From Psychrobacter arenosus (lineage in GTDB: Bacteria; Pseudomonadota; Gammaproteobacteria; Pseudomonadales; Moraxellaceae): 64,000 bases of DNA. Where the stretch lies: the NCBI RefSeq assembly GCF_904848165.1, contig NZ_LR884459.1, positions 1,302,001 through 1,366,000 of the forward strand, read 5' to 3'. Positions 37,510-46,923 of this stretch are shown here, one piece after another (the first letter of the stretch is position 1; each line of letters begins with the position of its first letter). Both the position numbers and the translations under genes were made by a program. The notes under the pieces were generated by a model, which saw only the letters and a list, made by a program, of their open reading frames with translations, was not told where the DNA came from and searched no databases.

Positions 37510-38175
37510 TTAAGCGGGCAATAAACTCTTATAAATCATCTGGCCAGCGTATTGATGCAACTCATACTCTGCAAACTCAGGCGGTAGATGCACAGCAAAG
37601 TCCTGATGGTTTAAGAGCAGCCGTCCCTGCTCAATCTCTTTTTGCAAAATGAGCTGTAGGCTGGCCAACTGTAAGCGATACTGATAACGATTTTCGATGG
37701 CCGATAAGGACAAGGGCGAGTGCGCATGAATATCGGGCAGGATAGTCTCTACTGCTAAAGCGTATAATTTCTGGAGCGCTTGCTCGCGGTGCTGATCGGC
37801 GCGCGCAATACGTCGCTCCAAATGCTGCGCTAAGCGTCTACGCGATGAAAAGGTGACAATAAACAAGATAGTATCTAGGATAAAGACAGCCATATAATGC
37901 CAAATTGTTAAATTCCAATCAAAAGCGCGGCTACAAAACATTAGCACCATAGCGATGATGGCATAGGCGATCATTTGGGCCAATAACCATAAAATATTGC
38001 TGTTATCGCCGTACCAAAATATCATGCGAGAGCGTAACGCAATCACTTGTTCGCGTGCTGCCAGCCATTCTCGCTCTTGATTCGTTAATAAATTCATTTT
38101 AGTTCCGTCGACTGTGCTTAAGCTGTCGCTATCATTTGCTAATGGTTTGCCCATAATAACCAGCCTCTTGGTCAT
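37510..38175 (-). CDS. Hypothetical two-helix membrane protein
   Basis: This 221-residue protein has two adjacent membrane helices (about 63-83 and 92-112), with a charged helical N-terminus and a 100-residue soluble C-terminus containing a basic helix (RRRLAQHLERRIARADQHRE). I do not recognise the family. The hydrophilic ends probably face the cytoplasm. It lies between glnD and dapC on the opposite strand and converges with glnD with only 17 bases between stops. The start used (38175) is uncertain; an in-frame ATG 26 codons on (MNLLTNQEREWL) is also plausible. Confidence 0.55.
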   Translation of the reverse strand: MTKRLVIMGKPLANDSDSLSTVDGTKMNLLTNQEREWLAAREQVIALRSRMIFWYGDNSNILWLLAQMIAYAIIAMVLMFCSRAFDWNLTIWHYMAVFILDTILFIVTFSSRRRLAQHLERRIARADQHREQALQKLYALAVETILPDIHAHSPLSLSAIENRYQYRLQLASLQLILQKEIEQGRLLLNHQDFAVHLPPEFAEYELHQYAGQMIYKSLLPA

Positions 38176-38508
38176 AGATAATTAAAAAATACTAACTCGA
38201 TAAGAGAGAACCAGTCGTAAATGTAGTTCTCAAATCGTGTCAACTGCCTAAATGAAAGCGGTGCACTACCGCGGCCTACTAGGGAGGGCGCATTATATAA
38301 AAGTTCGCGTGGCTAGGTAGAACACTTTTGCTTGAAAGTGCTACACTGCAAATGACCTATCAGGGTTTAACGGCGGTCAAACCTTGTGATTGTCTCTATA
38401 GGGGGCGCTGACTGAGCTAATTGTCATAAGCCACCCCTACTGCTTATATTGTAACGCTTTATATAATTACGTTTTTTCTTGTTAACTTTTATTATAGATA
38501 TGAATATG
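38176..38508. other. Divergent leader between the membrane protein gene and dapC
   Basis: 333 bases without ORFs, containing the promoters of both flanking genes. A TATATAA stretch near 38295 is the only promoter-like element I noticed, and its partner hexamer is unclear. Confidence 0.3.
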
Positions 38509-39777
38509 ATGAATCACAAACTTAACGACCTCCATCCTTACCCCTTTGCCAAGATGGCGACTTTACTAGCCAATAGCGCGCCAGCCCTTGATTTTAAAGA
38601 AATCAAGCTGGGTATAGGCGAGCCAAAACATGCGCCGCCGACCTTTGTGTTGGACGTATTAACAGAAAACTTGGACAAAATAGCCCATTATCCTACGACG
38701 AACGGTATCTTTGAGCTGCGCCAAACCATCGCTCATTGGCTAGAAGGCCGCTTTATGCTGCACCACGTCAACCCCAATACCCAAGTATTGCCGGTTATGG
38801 GCACTCGTGAAGCTATCTTTAGTAGCGTGCAAGCTATAATTAACCTACCGTCAGAAACGACAGGAATAAAGTCCGCTGCCGCTTCTGCTAAGCCGTTAAT
38901 AGTTATGCCGAATCCGTTCTACCAAATTTATGAAGGCGCCGCCTTACTTGCAGGTGCTGAGCCTTATTTTGTGCCTTGTACAGCCGCCAATAATTTTAAA
39001 GGGGACTACCGCAGTATACCGGCGCAAGTTTGGGAACATACCCAAATGGTTTTTGTCTGTAGCCCCAATAACCCCACGGGTGCGGTCATGAGCTTTGAGG
39101 ATTGGGAAGACTTACTGCGCCTGTCCGACCGCTACGGCTTTGTCATCGCCAGTGATGAGTGCTATAGCGAGCTGTATTTTGATACGCCGCCCGTAGGATT
39201 GCTGCAAGCTTGTGCGATGCTAGGCCGTCATGATTTTAAAAATTGCTTAGTGTTCCACTCGTTATCCAAGCGCTCTAACTTACCAGGGCTGCGCTCAGGT
39301 TTCGTTGCCGGTGACGCACAGATTTTGGCTAAATACCTGCAGTATCGTACCTATCACGGTTGCGCCATGCCCATACCCCATCAGTTGGCGTCAATAGCGG
39401 CTTGGCAAGACGAAAACCATGTCGGCGAAAACCGTCGCTTGTATAAAGAGAAGTTTGCTCTGTGGATGACTGAGCTAGGTGATACTTTAGATCTCACTAT
39501 GCCTGATGCAGGCTTTTATCTGTGGGTGCGCGTGCCGGCAGGCTTTACAGACGCTGATGGCGAGCTCGATGACGAAGCTTTTGTCCGAGCTTTATTTGAG
39601 CAGGTCAATATCCATGCGCTAGCCGGTCGTTATCTATCGCGCGAAGTCGAAGGTATTAATCCTGGTAAAGGCTATGTCCGGATTGCACTCGTGGCTAGTT
39701 TAGAAGAGAATCAAGAGGCTATCGACCGTATTAAAGCCTTACTGGCTGTCCCTGTGGCTACCCGTACTACAGCTTGA
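38509..39777 (+). CDS. dapC: Succinyldiaminopimelate transaminase
   Basis: This is a cytoplasmic PLP enzyme of the lysine/diaminopimelate pathway that makes N-succinyl-LL-diaminopimelate from the keto acid. From the third in-frame ATG (38509) it begins MNHKLNDLHPYPFAKM, the usual DapC N-terminus, and has 422 residues; the upstream TTG (38479) and ATGs (38500, 38506) would add unneeded residues. It is a class I/II aminotransferase with CSPNNPTGA, the Asp-x-x-Tyr in ASDECYSELY, the PLP lysine in SLSKRSNLPGLRSGF (K254) and the final Arg in YVRIALV. Proximity to glnD matches the glnD-dapC linkage in related genera. Confidence 0.93.
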   Translation: MNHKLNDLHPYPFAKMATLLANSAPALDFKEIKLGIGEPKHAPPTFVLDVLTENLDKIAHYPTTNGIFELRQTIAHWLEGRFMLHHVNPNTQVLPVMGTREAIFSSVQAIINLPSETTGIKSAAASAKPLIVMPNPFYQIYEGAALLAGAEPYFVPCTAANNFKGDYRSIPAQVWEHTQMVFVCSPNNPTGAVMSFEDWEDLLRLSDRYGFVIASDECYSELYFDTPPVGLLQACAMLGRHDFKNCLVFHSLSKRSNLPGLRSGFVAGDAQILAKYLQYRTYHGCAMPIPHQLASIAAWQDENHVGENRRLYKEKFALWMTELGDTLDLTMPDAGFYLWVRVPAGFTDADGELDDEAFVRALFEQVNIHALAGRYLSREVEGINPGKGYVRIALVASLEENQEAIDRIKALLAVPVATRTTA

Positions 39778-39839
39778 TACTTTATAGCTTGATGTTTTGT
39801 TGCTAGGCCGCTAAATCCACAGTATCAAGTGAATGCTTA

Positions 39840-39874
39840 ACGCTATTTTAAACTAGGAAGGCTTAAAATAGCGT
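39840..39874. repeat. Perfect inverted repeat after dapC, near a GATA microsatellite
   Basis: ACGCTATTTTAA (39840-39851) pairs with TTAAAATAGCGT (39863-39874). It lacks a T tract, so termination is uncertain. Four GATA units follow at 39907-39922 in the leader of the next gene. Confidence 0.55.
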
Positions 39875-40002
39875 CATAGCAAAGGTAGGCGCAACAGTAA
39901 GGTATGGATAGATAGATAGATGCATGGCTAAAGAGTAAGCCAGTAAAAACTGGGTCAATGATAGGACCAAAGATGGATTAAGTCATAGCAAAGGAGTTGC
40001 CC

Positions 40003-42087
40003 ATGACGAGTTTGGACTTTTCCCAACCGCCTTTTGACGTCTTAAGTCCGGTTGAGCGTCAAAGCCTAAAAAAACATACCCAAGTGCGTTATTTAGCCCA
40101 AGGCGAGAGCCTCAATACTGAGGACCATGCGTTTTTTTATGTGGTGTTAAAAGGCCGCGTACAACAGTACCTCGCTGACGACTTTGTGGGCGAGTTTGCT
40201 GCCTCTACCTTTAGCAATGATTGGTTTGATGCGCGCCGGCAAGTTAGTGACAGTGATGCCTACACTCTTAGGGCTGCTCATCACACTATTTCAGCTACCG
40301 CCTCGGTTACTGCTAATCCTCTCCAGAACCACCCCACTCCTACTCCCTCGGACTTTGTGCCTACAGGCCAGTCTATAGCAAACGCTGAAGCGGCTGCCAC
40401 CAGCATCGCCCATTATAACTATAGCGCCGTAGAAGACTCATTGTTGCTACAAATTGCTGGGGCGGCAATGGATCGCCTGTCCGCACAAAACCACCATATT
40501 CGCCAGCTGTTATCCGGCGAACTTAGCGAGCGTTTACAAGCGTTGCATCGCCGCAAGCATCTGGGTATAGCCGCTAGCGAGGCGTTCAATACCTCCCAAG
40601 TTTCGGCTAGCCCTGATGCGGGCATGACCAGCTCATCGCAACGAGAAACTCAGCAAATTATGCTACAGCCAGTGACGACTATTCCGCTACTGCCCGTGCA
40701 TATAGTGGCGGCCAGCGACAGTTTATTGACTGCGGCTCAGACCATGACCTCGGCGGGTCTCAAACATGTGTTAGTTCGGCGCCAACCTAGTGTCGAGCGC
40801 CACCCTACCAAAGGACAAGAAAGCCATATTGGCATCCTTACCGATGCGGATATCTGCCGAGCGGTCAGTGAATTGGTCGATATGAACACCACCCTGTGCG
40901 GTGACTATGCCAAATTTAAACTGCGCACAGTACAGCAGCAGCAAGATGTCAGTGAAGCCCTATTAACCATGATTCGCTATCGCGTACACCGCTTGCCGGT
41001 ACTGGGAGACAATGACGAGATTATCGGAATTTTAGGACAGAGCGATTTATTGGCATTCCTTAACCAACATTCGCAGCTTATCTCCGTACAAATCGACCAA
41101 GCGACAACTATAGAGGTGCTACATAACGCGGTTGAGCAAATTGGCCAATACATCCGCTCGCAGCAGCAAAATGGGATTAAGATTGGGGTCATTAGCCGCA
41201 TGGTGCAGACGCTGAACGCGCAAGTGTTTACGAAGTTATGGCGGCTGTTAGTTCCAGAGATGGTGTTTGAGAATACTTGTGTCATTGTCATGGGCTCAGA
41301 AGGCCGCGGTGAGCAAATCATGCGTACCGATCAAGACAATGCTCTGATTATTCGCAATGGCTTTAACCATCCACAACTGGCTGAGTTTGCTGAACAATTT
41401 AACCAAGCTCTTGCTGCTATGGGCTACCCATTATGCGATGGCAACATCATGATGACCAACCCTATTTGGCGACAACCGCTAGGCCGGTTTAAGACCCAAA
41501 TTTCCTCGTGGTTTGCTGCGCGTGACCCTATTCATAGCATCTGGCTTTCAGCCCTATTGGATGCCGCTTATGTTTGCGGAGATGAGCGCCTACTCGACAG
41601 CCTACGCACCCATTTGCAGGTGGCGCATCATCAGGCGGATCCTATGTTCGTGCGTAATTTTGCCAGTGCTGCATTACAGTTTGGCGATGTGAGCCAGTGG
41701 TGGAAAAAGTTTGCCCCTCTTATTGGTAAACCCGCCTCCCAAGATATCGACCTGAAAAAAGCTGGGTTGTTTCCTTTGGTTCATGGTATCCGCGCTATCG
41801 CTCTGGAGCAGGATATCTTAGCGGTAACTAGCAGCAAGGCGCGACTCGATGCTTTGGTGCAAGCCGGTGTGTTTACCAAGCTGCGTGCCGAGACCTTAAA
41901 TGAGGCATTAGAGTTTTTTATGGGGCTGCGTTTGGGGGTGGCGTTGACCAACGACGATAAGTTTGCTCGGCAGGTAGATCCGACCACCCTATCTGCTCTC
42001 GAGCGCGACTTGCTTAAAGAGTGCTTAAACGTGGTCAAGAGTTTTAAAAATGAGCTGCGCCAACGCTACCAGCTTGAAGTGAGCTAA
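40003..42087 (+). CDS. CBS-domain / DUF294 nucleotidyltransferase-like protein
   Basis: This cytoplasmic 694-residue protein begins at the ATG at 40003, which has AAGGAG eight bases upstream. The N-terminal 180 residues look like a divergent cyclic-nucleotide-binding fold (FFYVVLKGRVQQYL) with an Ala/Thr-rich insertion. A CBS pair follows (about 220-355; GILTDADICRAV and GILGQSDLLAFL). The DUF294 nucleotidyltransferase-like domain carries GSEGRGEQ (431-438) and TDQD (442-445), and a helical DUF294 C-terminal domain ends the protein. Such proteins are thought to sense adenosine nucleotides and perhaps modify a partner, but no target is known. The exonuclease gene begins 3 bases after the stop, so the two are almost certainly co-expressed. 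Confidence 0.88.
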   Translation: MTSLDFSQPPFDVLSPVERQSLKKHTQVRYLAQGESLNTEDHAFFYVVLKGRVQQYLADDFVGEFAASTFSNDWFDARRQVSDSDAYTLRAAHHTISATASVTANPLQNHPTPTPSDFVPTGQSIANAEAAATSIAHYNYSAVEDSLLLQIAGAAMDRLSAQNHHIRQLLSGELSERLQALHRRKHLGIAASEAFNTSQVSASPDAGMTSSSQRETQQIMLQPVTTIPLLPVHIVAASDSLLTAAQTMTSAGLKHVLVRRQPSVERHPTKGQESHIGILTDADICRAVSELVDMNTTLCGDYAKFKLRTVQQQQDVSEALLTMIRYRVHRLPVLGDNDEIIGILGQSDLLAFLNQHSQLISVQIDQATTIEVLHNAVEQIGQYIRSQQQNGIKIGVISRMVQTLNAQVFTKLWRLLVPEMVFENTCVIVMGSEGRGEQIMRTDQDNALIIRNGFNHPQLAEFAEQFNQALAAMGYPLCDGNIMMTNPIWRQPLGRFKTQISSWFAARDPIHSIWLSALLDAAYVCGDERLLDSLRTHLQVAHHQADPMFVRNFASAALQFGDVSQWWKKFAPLIGKPASQDIDLKKAGLFPLVHGIRAIALEQDILAVTSSKARLDALVQAGVFTKLRAETLNEALEFFMGLRLGVALTNDDKFARQVDPTTLSALERDLLKECLNVVKSFKNELRQRYQLEVS

Positions 42088-42090
42088 CCG

Positions 42091-42696
42091 ATGAGCTGGT
42101 TACATAGCTTAAAAACTGGCCTCGCTAAGCGCTCGCTGACTCGACCTGAGCTCGCGGCTATGTTCACTGCGCCTAACGCTGAAGAATGGGTGGCTATCGA
42201 CTGTGAGATGACGGGGCTCAATGCCAAACGTCACCATCTGCTGTCCGTCGCCGCTATCCACGTTAATGGGCCACGTATCGATACCGGCAATGGCTTGTAT
42301 ATGGTGTGCCGCCCACCCGTGATGCCTTCAGCCGACACCATCATCATTCATGGCCTACGCCCAAGCGATGTTGAAGGCGGCATGAGCTATGAAGCGATGT
42401 TGGCAATCTTGCTGCCCTTTATAGGCAATCGTCCCATCGTAGGCTTTTGCCCGCAGCTCGATATGGCTTTTTTAAACCCTTTAGTGAAGGCGTATATGGG
42501 CACCCCATTGCCTAATACCATCATTGATATTCGTACGCTGTATCAACGCAAGCATGGTCATAACACTGGGGGTATTCAGCACCAGTCGCATCACCTCAAT
42601 AACATTATTAAAGAATACAATATTCCTGATTTAGGCAGCCACGATGCCTATAATGATGCGGTGATGACCGCTATGGCTTTTCTGCATTTGCGTTAG
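42091..42696 (+). CDS. DEDDh-type 3'-5' exonuclease (DnaQ-like)
   Basis: This 201-residue cytoplasmic protein has all five catalytic residues of the DEDDh family: D37 and E39 in AIDCEMTGL, D124 in CPQLDMAFL, H184 and D189 in SHDAYNDA. It is shorter than DNA polymerase III epsilon and lacks its polymerase-binding tail, so a repair or RNA-trimming role is possible. Its gene starts 3 bases after the CBS/DUF294 gene. The pairing of a DUF294 protein with a DnaQ-like exonuclease is found in other proteobacteria, and suggests a shared but undefined function. Confidence 0.88.
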   Translation: MSWLHSLKTGLAKRSLTRPELAAMFTAPNAEEWVAIDCEMTGLNAKRHHLLSVAAIHVNGPRIDTGNGLYMVCRPPVMPSADTIIIHGLRPSDVEGGMSYEAMLAILLPFIGNRPIVGFCPQLDMAFLNPLVKAYMGTPLPNTIIDIRTLYQRKHGHNTGGIQHQSHHLNNIIKEYNIPDLGSHDAYNDAVMTAMAFLHLR

Positions 42697-42827
42697 CCCT
42701 TGGCTTGATAACTATAATTATAGTTCGCGTGCTCAAACAGACTTTTCTTGCTCCTACTTCCCATCACGGCCACTTCATAGTAGAGTACTCGCACTTTCCT
42801 TTGCCTGCTATAGTAGTTGTCTGTCTC

Positions 42828-44723
42828 ATGCGCACTTTGTCTTCTATTTTGTCCCCGTTAACACGTCTATTTGCCCTGACCGGCTTCGCTGCCTGTACCT
42901 TAGCCCTCAGTATCTCTGCTCAAGCGCAACTGCCGTCAGAGCTACAAACGGTCTTAACTAAGGCCAATTTAACCCCCGAAGATATAAGTCTGGTCATAGT
43001 TCCTGTCCGTAAACTAGCAGCGGGCGAGACCGTAGCCCAAAGTCGTTTACCGGCCGCTGTGGTATTAGAAAAAGAAGCTCCCTCTGTGCTGACCGAAGAC
43101 AATGGCCAAACCAGCAGTACGGACAGCAGTTTTACCGCGACTACTGCACTGCCAAACCCTAAAGTTTCTAGTAATAAAGCAACCCCGGCTAGTGACCCGG
43201 TAATCATTACCACGGAAATACCTACTGATTCAGCAACCGTTAATAATAAGATCAATGCTAATAGTAAAATCAGTGTCAATAGTAAACCCAATGCCACCAC
43301 TAGCACCACGCCAACGGGCGTTACCTCGGACACTTTGCCAAAAGATAGTGCTGCCTCGCAACCTCCCGTAGCTTTACCCACTCCTTTAACGTCTGCGGTT
43401 TACCACCTGTCCGATACTGCGCGCACACCTGCCAGCACCATGAAGCTTATTCCTACATTTATTGCTTTAGACCAGCTGGGCAGTGATTTTGCTTGGGTAA
43501 ACCGAGTGTATTATTCAGGCATGCGTATTGGCGAGACGCTCTATGGCGATATTATTATTCAAGGCAGCGGTGACCCTAAACTGACCAAAGAGCGCTTAGA
43601 GCAATTATTGGCTCGCGTACAGCAGGCGGGTATTCGCCATATTCAGGGCAATATTATCGTAGACACCTCGGTATTTCATAACGTGAGTAAAGACCCAGCC
43701 GCCTTTGATAACGATCCTTTACGTCCTTATAACGCTAGCCCCGATGGCTTTTTAGTTAATTTCTCTACTCTAGAGATTCACAGCTTTCCAGATGATATGG
43801 GCAGTGCAAATTTACAATACGCCCCGCGACTTGCCGATTATACGTTGCCCCCCGCTATCACCACGCGCCCAGGAGCTTGCAGTAGCCCACGCTATAGCCT
43901 CAGTCCACAGTGGCGTCCCAATGGTCTAGACTTTGCTAGCGCTATGCCGACCAATTGCGGTGAGCGTACTTTTTACGTGGCATACCCCGATGCCAAAGAC
44001 TTCGCTAAACGCGCTGTTAAGCAAATGTGGGGGCAACTGGGCAATACGCTTAGTGGTGACGTCATCAGTCAAGAGTCGCCGGTCAATCGTAAAGGCGTCT
44101 CTGTCTTACCCTTACTCAGCTATCCTTCAGCCTCATTGCGCGATATCGTGCATGATATTAATCACCATTCTAATAATGTCATGACCGAGCAAGTGACGCT
44201 AACGCTGCCCTTATTTGCGCAAAATAAGCAAAAGACGGTGACGACGGCTAATGAGCAATTGGGCCATAGCTTGTATTACCAACAACCGAAAAGCGACTAT
44301 CCTGCCGCCTTAATGACTATCGAGCAGTGGTGGCGCAGTCATCTGACCACGCCGCCACCAGTGATGACCAATGGCTCGGGGCTATGCCGCACCTGTACAG
44401 TAACCGCAGCAAACCTCGCGGAGCTGCTGCAATATGCTTATACGCATCCGGAGTTTGCGGCCTACGTAGACTCGTTAGGTATCGCGGGAATCAGTGGCAC
44501 TATTGAGGCCCATAAAGAACGCTTGCCTAACTCACACGCTATCGGCCGCGCTTGGATTAAAACCGGCACGCTAAACAATGTCACTTCAATGGCGGGGTAT
44601 GTCAAAGGCTTGTCTGGAGAAGATTACGTGGTCGTGGGTATTATTAATAAAGCAGAGGCTTTGAACACCTATGAAGCCCGCCATGTGCTCGACACTATGT
44701 TGGACTGGACTGCGCAACACTAA
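42828..44723 (+). CDS. dacB: D-alanyl-D-alanine carboxypeptidase/endopeptidase (PBP4, S13 family)
   Basis: A periplasmic penicillin-binding protein that trims or cleaves peptidoglycan cross-links. I chose the ATG at 42828 because it gives a clean signal peptide ending SAQAQ; a longer frame back to 42705 would bury it. The three active-site motifs are STMK (S203-K206), SNN (448-450) and KTG (578-580). Family features such as LYGDIIIQGSGDPKLT follow the first motif. Between the N-terminal LVIVPV and the STMK box there is an unusual low-complexity insertion of about 110 residues rich in Ser, Thr, Asn and Pro. Total 631 residues, against about 477 in E. coli, reflects this. Confidence 0.93.
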   Translation: MRTLSSILSPLTRLFALTGFAACTLALSISAQAQLPSELQTVLTKANLTPEDISLVIVPVRKLAAGETVAQSRLPAAVVLEKEAPSVLTEDNGQTSSTDSSFTATTALPNPKVSSNKATPASDPVIITTEIPTDSATVNNKINANSKISVNSKPNATTSTTPTGVTSDTLPKDSAASQPPVALPTPLTSAVYHLSDTARTPASTMKLIPTFIALDQLGSDFAWVNRVYYSGMRIGETLYGDIIIQGSGDPKLTKERLEQLLARVQQAGIRHIQGNIIVDTSVFHNVSKDPAAFDNDPLRPYNASPDGFLVNFSTLEIHSFPDDMGSANLQYAPRLADYTLPPAITTRPGACSSPRYSLSPQWRPNGLDFASAMPTNCGERTFYVAYPDAKDFAKRAVKQMWGQLGNTLSGDVISQESPVNRKGVSVLPLLSYPSASLRDIVHDINHHSNNVMTEQVTLTLPLFAQNKQKTVTTANEQLGHSLYYQQPKSDYPAALMTIEQWWRSHLTTPPPVMTNGSGLCRTCTVTAANLAELLQYAYTHPEFAAYVDSLGIAGISGTIEAHKERLPNSHAIGRAWIKTGTLNNVTSMAGYVKGLSGEDYVVVGIINKAEALNTYEARHVLDTMLDWTAQH

Positions 44724-44812
44724 CCGCTAGTCTAGTTAGCAGCTTAAATAGAGCGGCTCACTAGCGGCTATTGATTAAATAAAAAATATTAAATATCAAG
44801 AATAATCAGTCA

Positions 44813-45463
44813 TCAGCTTGCTTGTAAGACCTGCGCATAAACCTTAGCATCTGCTGCAGAAAAACAGCAGAAGATGACCTGTTTAAGGGCTAAGTTTTTG
44901 TGGATAGCGGCTTGCTGTAATAGGCTCTCTTGCACAGCAGCCACCGCTACTTGCGTCGCCTCCATCAAGGGATACCCATAAACGCCCGTACTAATCGCGG
45001 GAAAAGCCAGACTGGTAAATTCATGCGCTACCGCTAATGCAATCGCGCCCTGATAACAACGCGCTAATAGCTCAGCTTCTCCGCGACCGCCGCCATGCCA
45101 GATAGGCCCTACCGTATGCAACACGTAATGGCTCGGCAGCTTAAATGCCGGGCTCATTTTCACCTCACCTGTAGCGCAACCATTTAACGTACGGCAGTAC
45201 GCTAACAACTCAGGCCCTGCCACTCGATGAATCGCGCCATCCACGCCCCCACCCCCTAGCAAAGTTGAATTGGCTGCATTGACAATCGCATCGACGGGCA
45301 ATTTTGTAATATCAGCCTGCACTACAGCCAACTGTAACGGCGTATCTTGCGTCTCAATACGGATACTTTTTGTGTAGATCGGCGCCGGTATGGCTAGAGC
45401 GCCAGACATGCCACTTTGATTTACCTTAGCATTTTTATTGGTTTTAGGCTGTTCAGGTAACAT
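44813..45463 (-). CDS. Macrodomain O-acetyl-ADP-ribose deacetylase (YmdB-like)
   Basis: This 216-residue soluble protein has a 45-residue leader and then a full macrodomain: VVQADITKLPVDAIVNAANS, LLGGGGVDGAIHRVAG, LPSHYVLHTVGPIW and FPAISTGVYGYPL. These are the ADP-ribose-binding loops of the MacroD/YmdB class. Members hydrolyse O-acetyl-ADP-ribose, the product of sirtuins, or remove ADP-ribose from proteins. The start at 45463 has AAGGAG at a good distance. A sirtuin gene is 35 kb away, so a metabolic link is possible but not shown by the layout. Single gene, no partner. Confidence 0.92.
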   Translation of the reverse strand: MLPEQPKTNKNAKVNQSGMSGALAIPAPIYTKSIRIETQDTPLQLAVVQADITKLPVDAIVNAANSTLLGGGGVDGAIHRVAGPELLAYCRTLNGCATGEVKMSPAFKLPSHYVLHTVGPIWHGGGRGEAELLARCYQGAIALAVAHEFTSLAFPAISTGVYGYPLMEATQVAVAAVQESLLQQAAIHKNLALKQVIFCCFSAADAKVYAQVLQAS

Positions 45464-45736
45464 GGACCGCTCCTTATATGGTTTAATTAATCAAGTAAGT
45501 TTAGCTAAACGTTTTTTTTACATATAAGCGCTTACTACGACCTATTATCAGCATTTAGCGACAGTTTATCTAGATTTATACAAGGTAATGGACGCTAGCA
45601 CAGTCACCATTTACTATAGCCCGTCATTATCATTTAACCAACATTTCCGGTGATCTCAAGATTGAACACTACCCGTTATAGGCGAATTAGCGTCACCCTT
45701 TTTTGACCCTATTTTATTTACGCGCTAGGAGTCCTT

Positions 45737-46282
45737 ATGGAACATCTCATTTTTGACAATTTTGATAAACTTGGGCGTATTGCGGTGGCTTCCGCCTTGG
45801 TCTATTTGTTAATCGTAGGCGTCACCAAACTCTCTGGTAAGCGTTCCACCTCGCAGCTTAATAATTTTGACTGGGTCGTGACCGTGATGATTGGCTCTAT
45901 CGGTGCCAGCACTATTTTACTAAAAAGCATTCCTTTTGTAGAAGGCGCTGCCTCCATTATCACCCTTTATACCTTACAGTATTTGGTCACTAAAGTAGCC
46001 TCTATCTCTCCCAACTTTAGCTCCTTTATCTTGTCGGAGCCCAGAATCGTCTTTTATCAAGGGCAGTTTTTACCCGAAGCTATGCGTAAAGAGCGTCTAT
46101 GCCGCCAAGAGTTAGAGTGTGCTATGCGGGCTGAAGGGATCAATGATTATAGCCAAGTTGAGGCGATAGTATTTGAATCTGATGCGAAGCTCACGGTTAT
46201 ACAAAAACCTGAACCCGATAATATTAAGCCAGCAGTTGATGGCTTACCTATTTCACAAAGTATCAAAACTTTGATGCAATAA
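45737..46282 (+). CDS. DUF421 (YetF-like) membrane protein
   Basis: This encodes 181 residues. Three N-terminal membrane helices (about 14-33, 46-64, 70-88) are followed by a cytoplasmic domain beginning with the signature LSEPRIVFYQGQFLPEAMRKERL, then the conserved DYSQVEAIVFESDAKLTVI. This is the DUF421/YetF family, widespread and of unknown function. The ATG at 45737 follows TAGGAGTCCTT, a good ribosome site. A bidirectional hairpin after it separates it from the converging DUF2147 gene. Confidence 0.88.
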   Translation: MEHLIFDNFDKLGRIAVASALVYLLIVGVTKLSGKRSTSQLNNFDWVVTVMIGSIGASTILLKSIPFVEGAASIITLYTLQYLVTKVASISPNFSSFILSEPRIVFYQGQFLPEAMRKERLCRQELECAMRAEGINDYSQVEAIVFESDAKLTVIQKPEPDNIKPAVDGLPISQSIKTLMQ

Positions 46283-46369
46283 GTTTTAAGGCAATAAGCT
46301 TGGTGCCTACATCCCATTAAAAAGTTAAGAAGCCATGACCCAAAAAAATAAATAGCCATTAGCCATAAA

Positions 46370-46404
46370 AAAAGGATAGCGCGCAGTTAACGGCTATCCT
46401 TTTA
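46370..46404. terminator. Bidirectional terminator
   Basis: AAAGGATAGC (46371-46380) pairs with GCTATCCTTT (46394-46403), with an A run before and a T run after, between the converging DUF421 and DUF2147 genes. Confidence 0.8.
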
Positions 46405-46476
46405 TTTAGTCAGGTCCAACCTAAGGTCAGACGCTACCTAGTACTAGCTTGATATTTAATCAGCTGCATAAGCCAA

Positions 46477-46923
46477 TTATTTGATACGCTGCCAAGTTTG
46501 TGAGCGACCAAATACTGGGCTACCGACATAGCCACGTAGCTTCAAGCTCTGACCATTATCACTTAGGGTGATCTTACCTGAATAGACTTTACCAGATTCA
46601 GGGTCTACTAGCTTACCACCTGACCATTCATTGGTGCCGTCCGCTTTCATACCATATAGGAAGTTTAAGCCTTCGATAGGCTTATCTTTCAGCGAGCCCG
46701 TGCACTTGGTGCACTTCTCTTTAGCGTCGGCTGGGTTCATCACTTTGATGATTTTACCAGAGACTTGACCATTGCTTTCACTGATCTGTACGATGGCTTT
46801 TTTCTCACCGGTCTTTTCGTCAACCGTTTGCCATTGGCTGCCATTTAGTGAAGCGGCCATAGCGGCTGTTGATAATAAAGTCCCTACTGCGATAGTTGCC
46901 AAACCTGTTACGATGCGTTTCAT
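46477..46923 (-). CDS. DUF2147 periplasmic protein
   Basis: A 148-residue exported protein with signal peptide ending AMAAS (about residue 24). The mature domain matches the DUF2147 pattern: GSQWQTVDEKTGEKKAIVQI, SGKIIKVM, a Cys pair KCTKC at about 72-76, and a C-terminal LRGYVGSPVFGRSQTW. The fold is lipocalin-like in solved members, with unknown ligand. It is a single gene with an AAAGGAG site seven bases before the ATG, and its highly biased codon use suggests strong expression. Confidence 0.9.
   Translation of the reverse strand: MKRIVTGLATIAVGTLLSTAAMAASLNGSQWQTVDEKTGEKKAIVQISESNGQVSGKIIKVMNPADAKEKCTKCTGSLKDKPIEGLNFLYGMKADGTNEWSGGKLVDPESGKVYSGKITLSDNGQSLKLRGYVGSPVFGRSQTWQRIK

Noticed and set aside
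42920..43381. 153-codon antisense frame within dacB, rich in Leu and Val
   Set aside because: Mirror image of the low-complexity Asn/Thr/Ser segment of DacB; no independent support.
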